Shown: one piece after another, positions 42,338-51,600 of the stretch | Position numbering within the stretch: the first letter of the stretch is position 1 | Layout of the letters: each line of letters begins with the position of its first letter | Assembly (NCBI GenBank): GCA_965212005.1 | Contig: OZ243038.1 | Span: forward strand, 1,984,001 to 2,048,000 | Direction: 5' to 3' | DNA from: G965212005 sp965212005 | GTDB lineage: Bacteria; Pseudomonadota; Gammaproteobacteria; Porifericomitales; Porifericomitaceae | Length of the DNA: 64,000 bases | Notes under the pieces: generated by a model | Told to the model about the DNA's origin: nothing | The model's input: only the letters and a program-made list of their open reading frames with translations | The model's database searches: none | Translations under genes and position numbers: made by a program

Positions 42338-42847
42338 ATGGTGGAAATGAAAAAACAGAGTATTTTGTCCGATTTGGACTTGGAACCGATCCTCATAAAG
42401 GCAATAGATACGGAAGGAGGTCATGGATGGTCTCTTGATTTCGCCTTCCGTGTTTCTGAGGAATATCGCAAGTTTCTCGTCTTGTGTCTTGAGCATCCGG
42501 ATGAACCCATGGTTCCATCCAGTGTTATTGATGATTTCTGGCACCTGCACATACTGGATACACAAAAGTATATGGATGACTGCCATCAGTATCTTGGCTT
42601 CCTGCTGCATCATTTTCCTTATTTTGGAATGAGAGGTGAGGAGGATGCGTGCAATCTGCGTCAAGCGTGGGAGCGCACACTAAAACTTTATGCATCGGTT
42701 TTTGGCGCGCCCGCGCCTTCGGATTTATGGCCGAAGTCCAACCGTTTCCCCAACTGTGGGCGTCGTGTCAAAGAGGGAGACAAAAGGTTAAAAACCCGGA
42801 CTGTGTTTGATGAGCGCAGACCCAGACTGGTCGATATGGGCTTGTAA
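42338..42847 (+). CDS. Glycine-rich-domain-protein-like (GRDP-like) hypothetical protein
   Basis: 169 residues from the ATG at 42338 (42347 is possible). The core VSEEYRKFLVLCLEHPDEPM and VDDFWHLHILDT-like segment (here IDDFWHLHILDTQKYMDDC, then HHFPYFGMRG) is the conserved His-rich motif of the GRDP/DUF1399-like family, whose role in bacteria is unknown. A perfect TTGACA lies at 42308-42313. The 3' end overlaps the next gene by 38 bases. It sits just right of the IS3 element and is AT-rich. Confidence 0.65.
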   Translation: MVEMKKQSILSDLDLEPILIKAIDTEGGHGWSLDFAFRVSEEYRKFLVLCLEHPDEPMVPSSVIDDFWHLHILDTQKYMDDCHQYLGFLLHHFPYFGMRGEEDACNLRQAWERTLKLYASVFGAPAPSDLWPKSNRFPNCGRRVKEGDKRLKTRTVFDERRPRLVDMGL

Positions 42848-43733
42848 TTTGAAACGATTCCTATCTGCCAAAGCCTTATTTGCCAAAGAGAATTGGAAAG
42901 CTCGCCGAGAATTTGTCGGACTGTTGTGGCTGGTTTTTGTTATATTCATCCTTTGGCAATTACTCGGTGGCCTGCCAAACATAAGCAAGACACCCGAATT
43001 ATTAAGGGGAATAGGCTTTTTCATTCTTGGGTTCGGTATCGCGCCTCTTGGCTTGTGGCTGGCAAATAGTCGCACTGCAACATCACAGATACAGGCCTTA
43101 ACTGAAAAAGACAAAGTAGTTACCGAAGCATTTGCAAAATACGTGGAATTGCTTGGCAACGAAAGAGAGGCTGCAAGACAAGGTGGAATCTACGCCTTGG
43201 GGAGGCTTGCCGGGGAGGATAAGAAACTCCATCCGATAATAATGGATATTGTTGCTTCTTATATACGACAAGAGAGCCGCGATCAGTTTTTCTCAGAAAA
43301 AAAGGAGAGCGAAAAGCGGGAAAACAAACCCATAAAAGACGAAGCCATAATTGATACTCTTTCCTCGAAACCCACGTCTATGGATATCGAAGCGGCTATT
43401 GCGGTAATCAGGGAAAGGAATACGAAGTACGACAAAAAACCCCGGGAAAACCCCCGGAGAACACCCCGGGGAAATCAATATATTATGGATTTATCCAATG
43501 CTTATGTCTTCAATGCCGATTTTAGCAATACCATGCTATCGAAGGTTAATTTTTCCGATAGCGTTATGATGAATTGTATTTTTGAGGGGACAGATATATC
43601 AGGATCCAATTTTATCGCATCCGACCTGACAGATTCGGATATGACACAAAAACAGGTCGATAGAATAAAAACAACAGGAGATTGGAACGAAAAGACCATC
43701 TTCCCCAAAAAGTTTATCACCACCGAAGAGTAG
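42810..43733 (+). CDS. Pentapeptide-repeat membrane protein
   Basis: 307 residues. Two membrane helices (FVGLLWLVFVIFILWQLLGG and ELLRGIGFFILGFGIAPLGL) are followed by a helix with the conserved EREAARQGGIYALGRLAGEDKK pattern. A charged linker leads to a short run of pentapeptide repeats (AYVFNADFSNTMLSKVNFSD, then CIFEGTDISGSNF and SDLTDSDM). Such proteins are common and unassigned. The start overlaps the GRDP-like gene, which suggests the two are translated together as one module. Confidence 0.75.
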   Translation: MSADPDWSIWACNLKRFLSAKALFAKENWKARREFVGLLWLVFVIFILWQLLGGLPNISKTPELLRGIGFFILGFGIAPLGLWLANSRTATSQIQALTEKDKVVTEAFAKYVELLGNEREAARQGGIYALGRLAGEDKKLHPIIMDIVASYIRQESRDQFFSEKKESEKRENKPIKDEAIIDTLSSKPTSMDIEAAIAVIRERNTKYDKKPRENPRRTPRGNQYIMDLSNAYVFNADFSNTMLSKVNFSDSVMMNCIFEGTDISGSNFIASDLTDSDMTQKQVDRIKTTGDWNEKTIFPKKFITTEE

Positions 43734-44045
43734 CAATGACAACTCCGCATAGGGCAAATATTATTATTTAAAATATAAAACTGTTGAACGCAAAGGAGAT
43801 AACGGTTATCTTTTTCCGACAACTGCGATCCTTTGGATTGGGAGAAAAGCAAATGAAAATATACAACTTACCGCTCCTGATCATCCTGGCCAAGCATAGG
43901 AAGAATTAACACCCTATTTCCCATAATCTCACCAAGAAAAGAAAGAGATTCGCGAAGCCGTCCAGTCCTGGAACACCCGCAATCTGGCTGACTTCAGCCG
44001 ACACGCCCAATATTGCTCTTTCCCGTCGGTCATTCCTGCCAAATT
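43734..44045. other. Gap before the IS256 element
   Basis: 312 bp. An 18-codon frame (MKIYNLPLLIILAKHRKN) starts at 43853 but has no support. From about 43933 a short frame reads EKKEIREAVQSWNTRNLADF and runs into the IS end. It looks like the remains of a gene cut by the IS; no family is recognised. Confidence 0.35.
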
Positions 44046-45346
44046 GAGACTGTAAAATTTACTGTGTAAATGGCGGGTTATCACAGTGAAGCTCGCTCAC
44101 CGAACAAGATCATAAACTGGCTCATCGCCTGTTTCCAATCCCGGATCGGCATGGTCCACTTCCGCGTGATTTCATGCAAGGCCAAGTATAATACTTTCAT
44201 CACCGATTCATCGTTCGGGAATGAGCGCCTCGTTCGGGTTACCTTGCGCAGCGAGGCATTCAGCGATTCTATGGCATTGGTGGTGTAGATTACCTTGCGG
44301 ATCTGTGGCGGATAATCGAAGAACACGCTCAGGCGCTCCCAGTTGTTACGCCAGGATTGGCTGATGCCCGGATGTTCCTGGTCCCAGCGCTCGGCAAAAG
44401 CCGCCAGGGCTTGCTCCGCTTCCGTGAGGGTGGATGCACTGTAAATACGCCTCAAGTCAGCGGCAACCGCTTTGCGCTGTTTCCAGCTCACATAGCGCAG
44501 AGAATGGCGAACCTGATGTACGATACACAGTTGCACCCGGGTTTGCGGGTAAACGGCCTCTATGGCTTGCGCAAAGCCCTTCAAACCATCGGTACAGGCA
44601 AGCAGGATATCCTGTACCCCGCGGTTCTTCAGCTCGGTCATGACCGATAGCCAGAACCGGGCGCCCTCGGTCTGCGCCAGCCACAAGCCCAGCAGCTCTT
44701 TCTCCCCCTCCCGGTTGATGCCCAGCGCCAGGTAAACCGATTTATTCTCTACCCCACCCGAAGAACGGCTGCGAACCACCAGGGCATCCAGATAGACAAT
44801 GGGATAAACGCTGTCCAGCGGGCGGTTCTGCCAGGCCTTGACCTCCTCCATCACCCCATTGGTGACCTGGGAGATAAAACTGGCTGACACCTCAACACCA
44901 TAAACCTCCATAAAATGGGCTTGGATATCCCGGGTGGTCATACCCTTGGCATACAGGGAGATAATACGCTCATCGAAGCCGTTGAGCTGCCTTTCGCCCT
45001 TTTTGACCAGTTGCGGGGCAAACTGGCCATTGCGGTCACGGGGGACTTGCAGATCGATCTCTCCGTGGACACTGCGTACAGTTTTGCCGCTTTTGCCGTT
45101 GCGAGAGTTGCCGGTGTTATTGCCCGTCACGTCATGTTTTGAATAGCCGAGATGTTGTTCCATCTCCGCTTCAAGGACGCGTTCCGCCACGCGTTTGGTG
45201 AGCCGCCTGAGCAAGCCATCCTCACCCAAAATATCTTCCGGTGATGTGTTCCCTTCCAGTAGCTGGTCGATCAATTTGTCTGATATTGGCATTGGTTAGT
45301 CCTCCAGAATTAACAATGCCATTTACACAAACTTTTTTACAGTCCC
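44046..45346 (-). mobile_element. IS256-family insertion sequence
   Basis: About 1300 bp with inverted ends: GAGACTGTAAAATTT at the left and GGGACTGTAAAAAAG as complement of the right, both continuing into a shared TGTGTAAATGGC. It carries one transposase gene on the minus strand. The flanking octamers do not match, so the target duplication is lost or was never made. Confidence 0.85.
44081..45292 (-). CDS. IS256-family (mutator-type) transposase
   Basis: 403 residues. EMEQHLGYSKHDVTGNNTGNSRNG in the N-terminal part, the catalytic D in YPIVYLDALVV, the second D in ILLACTDGLKGF, the C/D-H motif VQLCIVHQVRHSLRYV and the catalytic E in YTTNAIESLNASLRK are all present. The frame is intact, so the element may be functional. 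Confidence 0.93.
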   Translation of the reverse strand: MPISDKLIDQLLEGNTSPEDILGEDGLLRRLTKRVAERVLEAEMEQHLGYSKHDVTGNNTGNSRNGKSGKTVRSVHGEIDLQVPRDRNGQFAPQLVKKGERQLNGFDERIISLYAKGMTTRDIQAHFMEVYGVEVSASFISQVTNGVMEEVKAWQNRPLDSVYPIVYLDALVVRSRSSGGVENKSVYLALGINREGEKELLGLWLAQTEGARFWLSVMTELKNRGVQDILLACTDGLKGFAQAIEAVYPQTRVQLCIVHQVRHSLRYVSWKQRKAVAADLRRIYSASTLTEAEQALAAFAERWDQEHPGISQSWRNNWERLSVFFDYPPQIRKVIYTTNAIESLNASLRKVTRTRRSFPNDESVMKVLYLALHEITRKWTMPIRDWKQAMSQFMILFGERASL

Positions 45347-45356
45347 TTGTGACAAC

Positions 45357-45821
45357 TTACTTAAGTTGAATATGTTGTTCGGTTTCCCCATTAACGAGAA
45401 ACTTGGCTTGCTCAAAAGTTGGAGGGCTAAATTTACCCATTGCATCGTTTGAAAATCCAAACTGTTCTTTTGGCATGCCAAGAAAATTCTTATCTAATTT
45501 TCCATTTTCATTTGCATCTATATACAAAGAAATAGCATATTCTCCATCAGGAATTTCAATCTTTAGCTGAGAAATTTCTTGAGGCTTGAGATAAGTCTCA
45601 ATGACAGCAAAAATTCCTGCCTCTGATTGTTCATCAAATGCTTCGGCATTGTTATACACAGCAAGAGAAATTGTTCCGGGATTTTTTTGTTTAGAGAGAT
45701 TAATGGTTAATTCCGATGCATGAACTTGATTCATGGAAATAACATTAAAGATCAAAAAAATATATATAAAAATAAACCTTATTGGGTGTTCTTTTATTTT
45801 TAATAACATCTGTAATGGCAT
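45357..45821 (-). CDS. DUF2141 secreted protein
   Basis: About 154 residues from ATG 45821 (45809 possible; the open frame extends to 45929 without homology). A signal peptide (FIFIYIFLIFNVISMNQVHAS) precedes a beta-rich domain with SLAVYNNAEAFD, IPDGEYAISLYIDANENGKLDKNFLGMPKEQFGFSNDA, the DUF2141 pattern with an EF-hand-like D-x-N-x-N-G-x-L-D loop. Function unknown. It is 10 bases from the IS256 right end and very AT-rich. Confidence 0.8.
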   Translation of the reverse strand: MPLQMLLKIKEHPIRFIFIYIFLIFNVISMNQVHASELTINLSKQKNPGTISLAVYNNAEAFDEQSEAGIFAVIETYLKPQEISQLKIEIPDGEYAISLYIDANENGKLDKNFLGMPKEQFGFSNDAMGKFSPPTFEQAKFLVNGETEQHIQLK

Positions 45822-45859
45822 CCTTGATTTATGTGTGTAACTACTTTGTAACTCTTTAA

Positions 45860-46474
45860 TTACTTTCTTATTTTCCCGACCCACCAAAAAATAACCGGGG
45901 AGATCAATACCGTTGGAAGCAGCCACCAAATCCAGACTGGTTCGACATTAACATTCACAACCAAAACAGCAGTAGTGACGGCTATTGTTCCGGCCATCAT
46001 GCTAGCCAAGTGCCTTCCTATTCTTTCCTTGCCAGTAGCTGTTTTGTTTTTATAAGCTTTAAAATCACCATAACTCATACTTATAGCTATAAATCCAAAG
46101 ACAAGAGGAACAATATAATTCGAGTTGTCATTCATGAAATAAACTGCAGCCAGTATCCACATCCCAACACTCGAAATAATCATCAACCCAACAACTATCC
46201 AATCTACGGTAGTTGCAATACCTGTTCTATTCCTTGCAAAGCGCAGGCCTGCAAATGCTAAATAGAATGCAAAAATAGCCATTAAAAACAAAAAGACGTT
46301 GTCATTAATAATGGACATCGGAATAGCTGTTAAGAAGATAACAACCATGCTCCCAAAATATGTTCTCCCGGCAAGGACGTGTAGTTTTTTACCTTTCTCA
46401 GAGGAAACTGCTAAAGCAGCACAGATAAGGGCTACTGATCCGGCAAGGATGTGTATTGGTAGTAGAATCTGCAT
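45860..46474 (-). CDS. DUF2306-like multi-pass membrane protein
   Basis: 204 residues with about seven hydrophobic segments, beginning LLPIHILAGSVALICAALAVSSEKGKKLHVLAGRTYF. The HILAG...KGKKLHVLAGRTYF pattern (two His in the membrane, then K-G-x-x-x-H-x-x-x-G) is typical of DUF2306 predicted membrane proteins. It ends just before the DUF2141 gene and is divergent from the TetR gene, which probably represses both. Confidence 0.75.
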   Translation of the reverse strand: MQILLPIHILAGSVALICAALAVSSEKGKKLHVLAGRTYFGSMVVIFLTAIPMSIINDNVFLFLMAIFAFYLAFAGLRFARNRTGIATTVDWIVVGLMIISSVGMWILAAVYFMNDNSNYIVPLVFGFIAISMSYGDFKAYKNKTATGKERIGRHLASMMAGTIAVTTAVLVVNVNVEPVWIWWLLPTVLISPVIFWWVGKIRK

Positions 46475-46490
46475 TTTGTTATGATGTATA

Positions 46491-46535
46491 CTTAGTTAAC
46501 ACTAAGTATAGTATATTATGTTTACTATGTAAACA
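46491..46535. promoter_or_regulatory. Two palindromic operators between divergent DUF2306 and TetR genes
   Basis: CTTAGTTAACACTAAG (46491-46506) is a perfect palindrome. TGTTTACTATGTAAACA (46519-46535) has two perfect 7-base arms around TAT. TAGTATATTAT lies between them and can supply -10 elements. The two palindromes in a 74-bp divergent region next to a TetR gene are good candidates for its operators. Confidence 0.65.
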
Positions 46536-46548
46536 TTACGTGAGTTTC

Positions 46549-47121
46549 ATGTCATACCATAAGAAAAATCTTAAGGAGCAATTAGCTGATATCGCATTTG
46601 AATATTGTGAAGAGATTTCGTGGCAAAACATAAATATGAGATTGATAGCGAAGGAGGCAAAAGTTTCAACAACCGCTTTCTATAGACACTATAAGAATAA
46701 GAACGATCTTATGGCTGAGGTAATGCGGAAAGGTTATCAACTGTTAAATAAAGATATGAAAGATATCCATATGGATAAAGAAGGTTTCGTGGCTTACGGA
46801 GCCCAATACATAAAGTTTGGCTTGGAGCATCCACATATCTACGATTTAATATTTGGAAGCCCGGATATAGACAGGAAACTTTACCCCGATTTGCAGAAAG
46901 CATCACATATGGCATTTAACAGACTGGTTGATGGCGTAAGATCCTTTATGCCCGATAATTCTGAAAAAGAAATTATGATAAAAGCTTATCAGATATGGGC
47001 TTCAGTTCATGGGATAGTCGGAATTCTCAGGCATTCGGAAAAGGTTGGCAATAACACTGGAACACTTAAATGGATAAAAAATAATCTTGAAGGTTATTTG
47101 AAGATGACTACTTTTAGCTAG
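46549..47121 (+). CDS. TetR/AcrR family regulator
   Basis: About 190 residues from the ATG at 46549; the open frame extends to 46456 but covers the operator region. The N-terminal HTH reads LKEQLADIAFEYCEEISWQ, MRLIAKEAKVSTTAFYRHYKNKNDLM, and the rest is an all-helical ligand domain (YIKFGLEHPHIYDLIFGSP). It probably represses itself and the divergent DUF2306-DUF2141 genes. A role for the RND operon 400 bases downstream is possible but not shown. Confidence 0.88.
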   Translation: MSYHKKNLKEQLADIAFEYCEEISWQNINMRLIAKEAKVSTTAFYRHYKNKNDLMAEVMRKGYQLLNKDMKDIHMDKEGFVAYGAQYIKFGLEHPHIYDLIFGSPDIDRKLYPDLQKASHMAFNRLVDGVRSFMPDNSEKEIMIKAYQIWASVHGIVGILRHSEKVGNNTGTLKWIKNNLEGYLKMTTFS

Positions 47122-47258
47122 TTAATGTTGATGTATAAGTTACGTTGAATGGGCAGCTAATTTTCAAGCTATGACATGTTACTGATACTAGTCGCACACT
47201 GTGTAACAAGAAAATGGAAGTTTGTTGATATTAAAGAGTAATGTAAAGAGAAGATGTT

Positions 47259-47403
47259 GATTGTGGTAGATGATTGTGGTAGATAATAAGTTACACAAAA
47301 CTATTTAGATGATCCGAAAGTATTGATCTTAAATAGTTTCTATATAGAGTTGCTATTGAGTGGGAATGATTCCGCGTCTGGCATTGCTGGCCACTGATAG
47401 CAA
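47259..47403. repeat. Structured AT-rich spacer: 13-bp tandem repeat and nested hairpin
   Basis: This lies in the 392-bp gap 47122-47513. GATTGTGGTAGAT is repeated head to tail at 47259-47271 and 47272-47284. TTGCTAT..AGTGG (47350-47363) pairs with CCACT..ATAGCAA (47391-47403) with a small bulge, and GGAATGATTCC (47363-47373) forms a second palindrome inside the loop. No gene is supported here. Confidence 0.5.
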
Positions 47404-47417
47404 TAAATCACACCTGA

Positions 47418-47446
47418 CCCATTGTATTAAATGGGCTTTTCTTCTT
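47418..47446 (+). terminator. Rho-independent terminator-like hairpin
   Basis: CCCATT (47418-47423) and AATGGG (47430-47435) flank a 6-base loop and are followed by CTTTTCTTCTT. It lies 300 bases after the TetR gene and 70 bases before the efflux operon, and would separate the two transcripts. Confidence 0.5.
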
Positions 47447-47513
47447 AAAGAAGCATCTTGGCAGACTTTCCTACACAGTAGCCTGCCACCTGGGTGACGG
47501 GAGACTGAAAGGA

Positions 47514-48575
47514 ATGAAGAAACACCTTAGTCGTTACATGTTTGTCATTGTGACTGCATTGCTACTCGCGTCGTGTGACGAGGAGCCTGCCACTGAACCG
47601 AACGACACCAGTGGCCGGCCGGTTAAATTGATCAACATCTCGGGCACCCATCATCAGAGTACGGCGCGCTATCCGGCGGTTATCGGTGCCGGCGAGCAGG
47701 TGGATCTCAGTTTCCCGGTAGGGGGTGTCATTCAAGAGTTGCCGGTCACCGATGCCGATCCAGTCGACAAGGGCGATTTGATTGCAAGACTCGATCCTCG
47801 CGATTTTGAAAGCAACGTGGCGGCTGCACGTGCGTCCTTCACGAATGCGGAAGAGGAGTATCAGCGTGCTGTCCGATTGGCCGAGCAGGATGCGATCGCA
47901 CAAAGCGTCCTGGAGCAACGTAAGACGCAACGTGATGTTGCCAGGGCGAAGCTTGACAGCGCGGAGAAAGCATTGGCCGACTCCGTGCTGCGTGCACCGT
48001 TCTCAGGTGTGGTTGCGAGTATACCGGTGCGCAAACAGCAAACCGTCAGCCCTGGCACCAATGTTGCGACACTTATTAATGTTGCGGCTCTCGATGCCAC
48101 GATCAACCTGCCGGCTAGCGTCGTTGCACAAGTTCCCACTCGGGAAAACCGCGGTGTTGTTGTTTTGCTGGAAGCGGCACCGGATCGCGAGATAGAAGCG
48201 CAATTCAGCGAGGCGAACCTGGTGGCTGATGCTACGTCGCAAACCTACGCCATTACCTTCCGCTTTGAAGCCCCCGCAGACTTGCTCATTCTGCCTGGTA
48301 TGAATGCGACCGTGGAATTGACGTCTGGCGACAGCGGCGCGGCTCGCGGGTCGGTGTCAGTGCCATTGGCAGCCGTGCAAAGTGACGGCAACGGCCAGTA
48401 CGTTTGGATCGTTGAGCGTGATGCGATGACCGTGTCGCGACGCTATATAGAGATGGCGACGGGGATTGGTGAGATGGTTGTGGTCACTTCAGGTCTATCG
48501 TTCGGCGATCAGATCGTTGGCGCCGGCGGTGCGTACCTGGCCGAGGGCATAAAGGTGACTCCTTGGATGGAGTAA
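47514..48575 (+). CDS. RND efflux periplasmic adaptor (membrane fusion lipoprotein)
   Basis: 353 residues, ATG behind AAAGGA. The lipobox LLLASC predicts an inner-membrane lipoprotein. The order of a short beta part, lipoyl half (VGGVIQELPVTDADPVDKGDLIARLDP), helical hairpin (FESNVAAARASFTNAEEEYQRA), lipoyl half (LRAPFSGVVASIPVRKQQTVSPG) and beta-barrel is that of AcrA/MexA. It links the pump and the outer membrane channel encoded next. No regulator gene is directly attached; a TetR gene is 400 bases upstream. Confidence 0.92.
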   Translation: MKKHLSRYMFVIVTALLLASCDEEPATEPNDTSGRPVKLINISGTHHQSTARYPAVIGAGEQVDLSFPVGGVIQELPVTDADPVDKGDLIARLDPRDFESNVAAARASFTNAEEEYQRAVRLAEQDAIAQSVLEQRKTQRDVARAKLDSAEKALADSVLRAPFSGVVASIPVRKQQTVSPGTNVATLINVAALDATINLPASVVAQVPTRENRGVVVLLEAAPDREIEAQFSEANLVADATSQTYAITFRFEAPADLLILPGMNATVELTSGDSGAARGSVSVPLAAVQSDGNGQYVWIVERDAMTVSRRYIEMATGIGEMVVVTSGLSFGDQIVGAGGAYLAEGIKVTPWME

Positions 48576-48612
48576 CTGATACGTCGAGTTTGTTGGGCCA
48601 AAGGATGCGCGC

Positions 48613-51600
48613 ATGAATCTTGCCGAGTTCTCGATCAAGAACCAGCTCTTGAGCGTTATCGTCATTGCGCTCGCACTCGGTGGCGGTTGGCTGGCGTATC
48701 AGGATATGCCGCGCTTTGAGGATCCTGAGTTCACGATCCGAACCGCGCTGGTGATCACTCAATATCCCGGTGCGACACCGCTGGAAGTTGCCGAAGAGGT
48801 GACGGAACCCCTGGAGCGCGCGCTGCAGCAGCTGCAAGAGGTGGACGATATCGAGTCGACCTCGGTCTACGGTCGCTCTGAGATCAAGGTCAACATTAAG
48901 TACGAGTTCTCGCCGACGAAAGCGGACCTGCAACTTATCTGGACCAAGGTCCGCAACAAGGTCACGGACGCCGCCTTGTCCTTACCGCCTGGCGTCGGTA
49001 CGCCGTACGTCAATGACGACTTCGGTGACGTGTACGGGCTCTACTATTTCCTGACCGGCGATGGATTCACGCCGGCGGAACTCCGGCGCTACGCGAAGAC
49101 CTTGCAGAGCGAATTCTTGCAAGTCGATGGGGTGGCGAAGGTACGGCTCGACGGTGCGCTGAGCGAAGCAATCTTTGTCGAGATCTCGCAGCAGAATCTG
49201 AGGTCGCTCGGCAGTTCACTCAACAACATCTATCAAACGCTCGAGAAGCAAAACGCAGTGGTGTCGGCTGGTGAAGTCGATATCGGCGAGCAGCGTCTCA
49301 CGATCCGGCCGAGTGGCGCGATTGATTCCGTTGAGGCCATTCAGAATCTTCTGATCGACACCGCCCAAGACGGGCGGCTGATTTACCTTCGAGACGTGGC
49401 GCACGTTTGGCGCGGCTACCAGACGCCGCCCTCGAAGCTCTATCGCTTCAACGGAAAACCCGCGATTGCACTGGGGGTGTCCGGTGTCCTGGGCGGCAAC
49501 ATTGTCAAAATCGGCAATGCCGTGGAGGCGAAGCTTGCCGATGCGGAAACACGTCGGCCCCTCGGCATGGAGCTGCATCAGTTCTATAACCAGGCACAGG
49601 AAGTACAGGAGGCGATGGACAATTTCGTTGTTAATGTGATCGCTGCGCTGGTCATCGTCATTGTCACTCTGTTGATTTTCATGGGTTTCAAGTCGGCCGT
49701 GGTGATCGGCGCAATGTTGTTGATCACGATCGCGGCAACGCTTGCGACGATGCAACTCGTCGATATTCCCATGCACCGGATTTCGCTGGGTGCCTTAATC
49801 ATTGCTCTTGGCATGATGGTGGATAATGCGATTGTCGTGACCGAAGGCATTCTCGTTGGCGTCGGTCGTGGCGAGAAGAAGCTCGCGATCGCGAAACGTA
49901 TCGTCACGCAGACCAAGTGGCCGCTGCTCGGCGGAACCCTGGTGGGAATCATAGCCTTTGCCCCGATCGGCTTCGCGCCGGGAGACACGGCTGAGTACAC
50001 TGGCCATCTGTTCTGGGTAATCATGCTCTCGCTGCTGTTCAGCTGGCTCTTTGCTGTCACGCTCACGCCACTCTTCTGCTTCTGGCTGTTCAAGGAGAGC
50101 GCCGGCGGCACCGGCACCGAAGCCAAAGAAAACCGATTCTTCCGGGTCTACAAAGGATTTCTACGCACGGCGTTGGCTGGAAGGTTTTTAGTCGTTGCAG
50201 TCGTCATTGGTGTGTTCGCGACGTCGATGTGGGGCTTCCGGTTCGTGAAATCAGGTTTCTTCCCGTCGTCTACGTCGCCTCAAATGGTGGTGGACTACTG
50301 GCTGCCTCAGGGTGCGCGTATCGAACAAACTCAAAAGGACATTCAGGAGATCGAAGCCTACGTGCGTCAGCTCGATGGCGTGGTGGCCGTCGAAACCTCG
50401 ATCGGTGCCGGCGGCATTCGCTACATGTTGATCTACGGGCCGGAACCGTCCAACGCGGCGTACGCGCAGTTATTGGTGCGTACCGAAGACTACCGGCAAA
50501 TCGACGATCTTTTGGTCACGGTTCAAAACCACGTCGACCAACGCTATCCGAACGCCCAGGGCAAGGTGTGGCGCTTCGTACTCGGTCCGGGCGGCGGCTC
50601 AAAAATCGAGGCGACGTTTAGCGGTCCCGATCCTGCGGTTCTCCGCGGGCTCTCCGATCAAGCCAAGGCCATCATGGTGGAGGACGGCGGTGCGATCTCG
50701 ATTAAGGATGACTGGCGTCAGCAGGTGAGCAGCATTGAGCCCATCTATTCCCACGTCAAAGGCCAGCGGGCCGGCGTTTCCCGCACCGATCTCGCTAACG
50801 CGATCGCCACCAACTTTTCCGGCACCACAGTGGGTGTCTACCGCGAAGGCGACGATCTGATTCCGATTGTCACCCGTGCGCCGCTCAACGAACGGGTCAG
50901 TGTGGATGACATTCGGGACATTCAAGTCCTGAGCTCGTTCACGGGACGCGCGGTCCCCATCGGTCAGGTGATCGATGGTTTCCAAACGGTTTGGGACAGC
51001 GGTTCGTTGAAGCGACTGGATCGTGTCTGGACCATCAAGGCACAGTCGGATCCGTTGCCGAGCGAATTGCCGTCCGAACTGTTGGGTCGAATCCGTGCAG
51101 ACATCGAGGCCATCCCGTTGCCCCCCGGCTATGCGCTCAAATGGGACGGCGAGTATGGCAATTCCAGGGAGTCCAACGAAAATCTCGCGTCCACCATTCC
51201 AATCGGTTTTCTGGCGATGGTGCTTACGGTCGTGATCCTGTTTGGCAAGCTGCGACAGCCGGTGGTCATTTGGTTGGTTGTGCCTTTGGCATTCATTGGC
51301 GTCGTGCTTGGATTAGTGGTCACTCAGACACCGCTAGAGTTCATGGCGATCCTGGGGCTGTTGTCGTTGTCCGGTCTGTTGATTAAGAACGCCATTGTCC
51401 TGGTGGATCAGATTGACCTCGAAATCAAGGAAGGCAAGGCGCGCCTGGACGCTATCGTCAATGCGGCGGCCAGTCGTGTCCGGCCGGTAATGATGGGCAC
51501 GCTCACGACTGTTTTGGGTGTGCTGCCGCTGTTTTTCGATGCCTTCTTCAAATCGATGGCGGTGGTGATCGTTTTCGGTCTGACGTTCGCCACCTTGCTG

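Noticed and set aside
44038..45354. Target-site duplication around the IS256 element
   Set aside because: The 8-9 bases on either side were compared and do not match.
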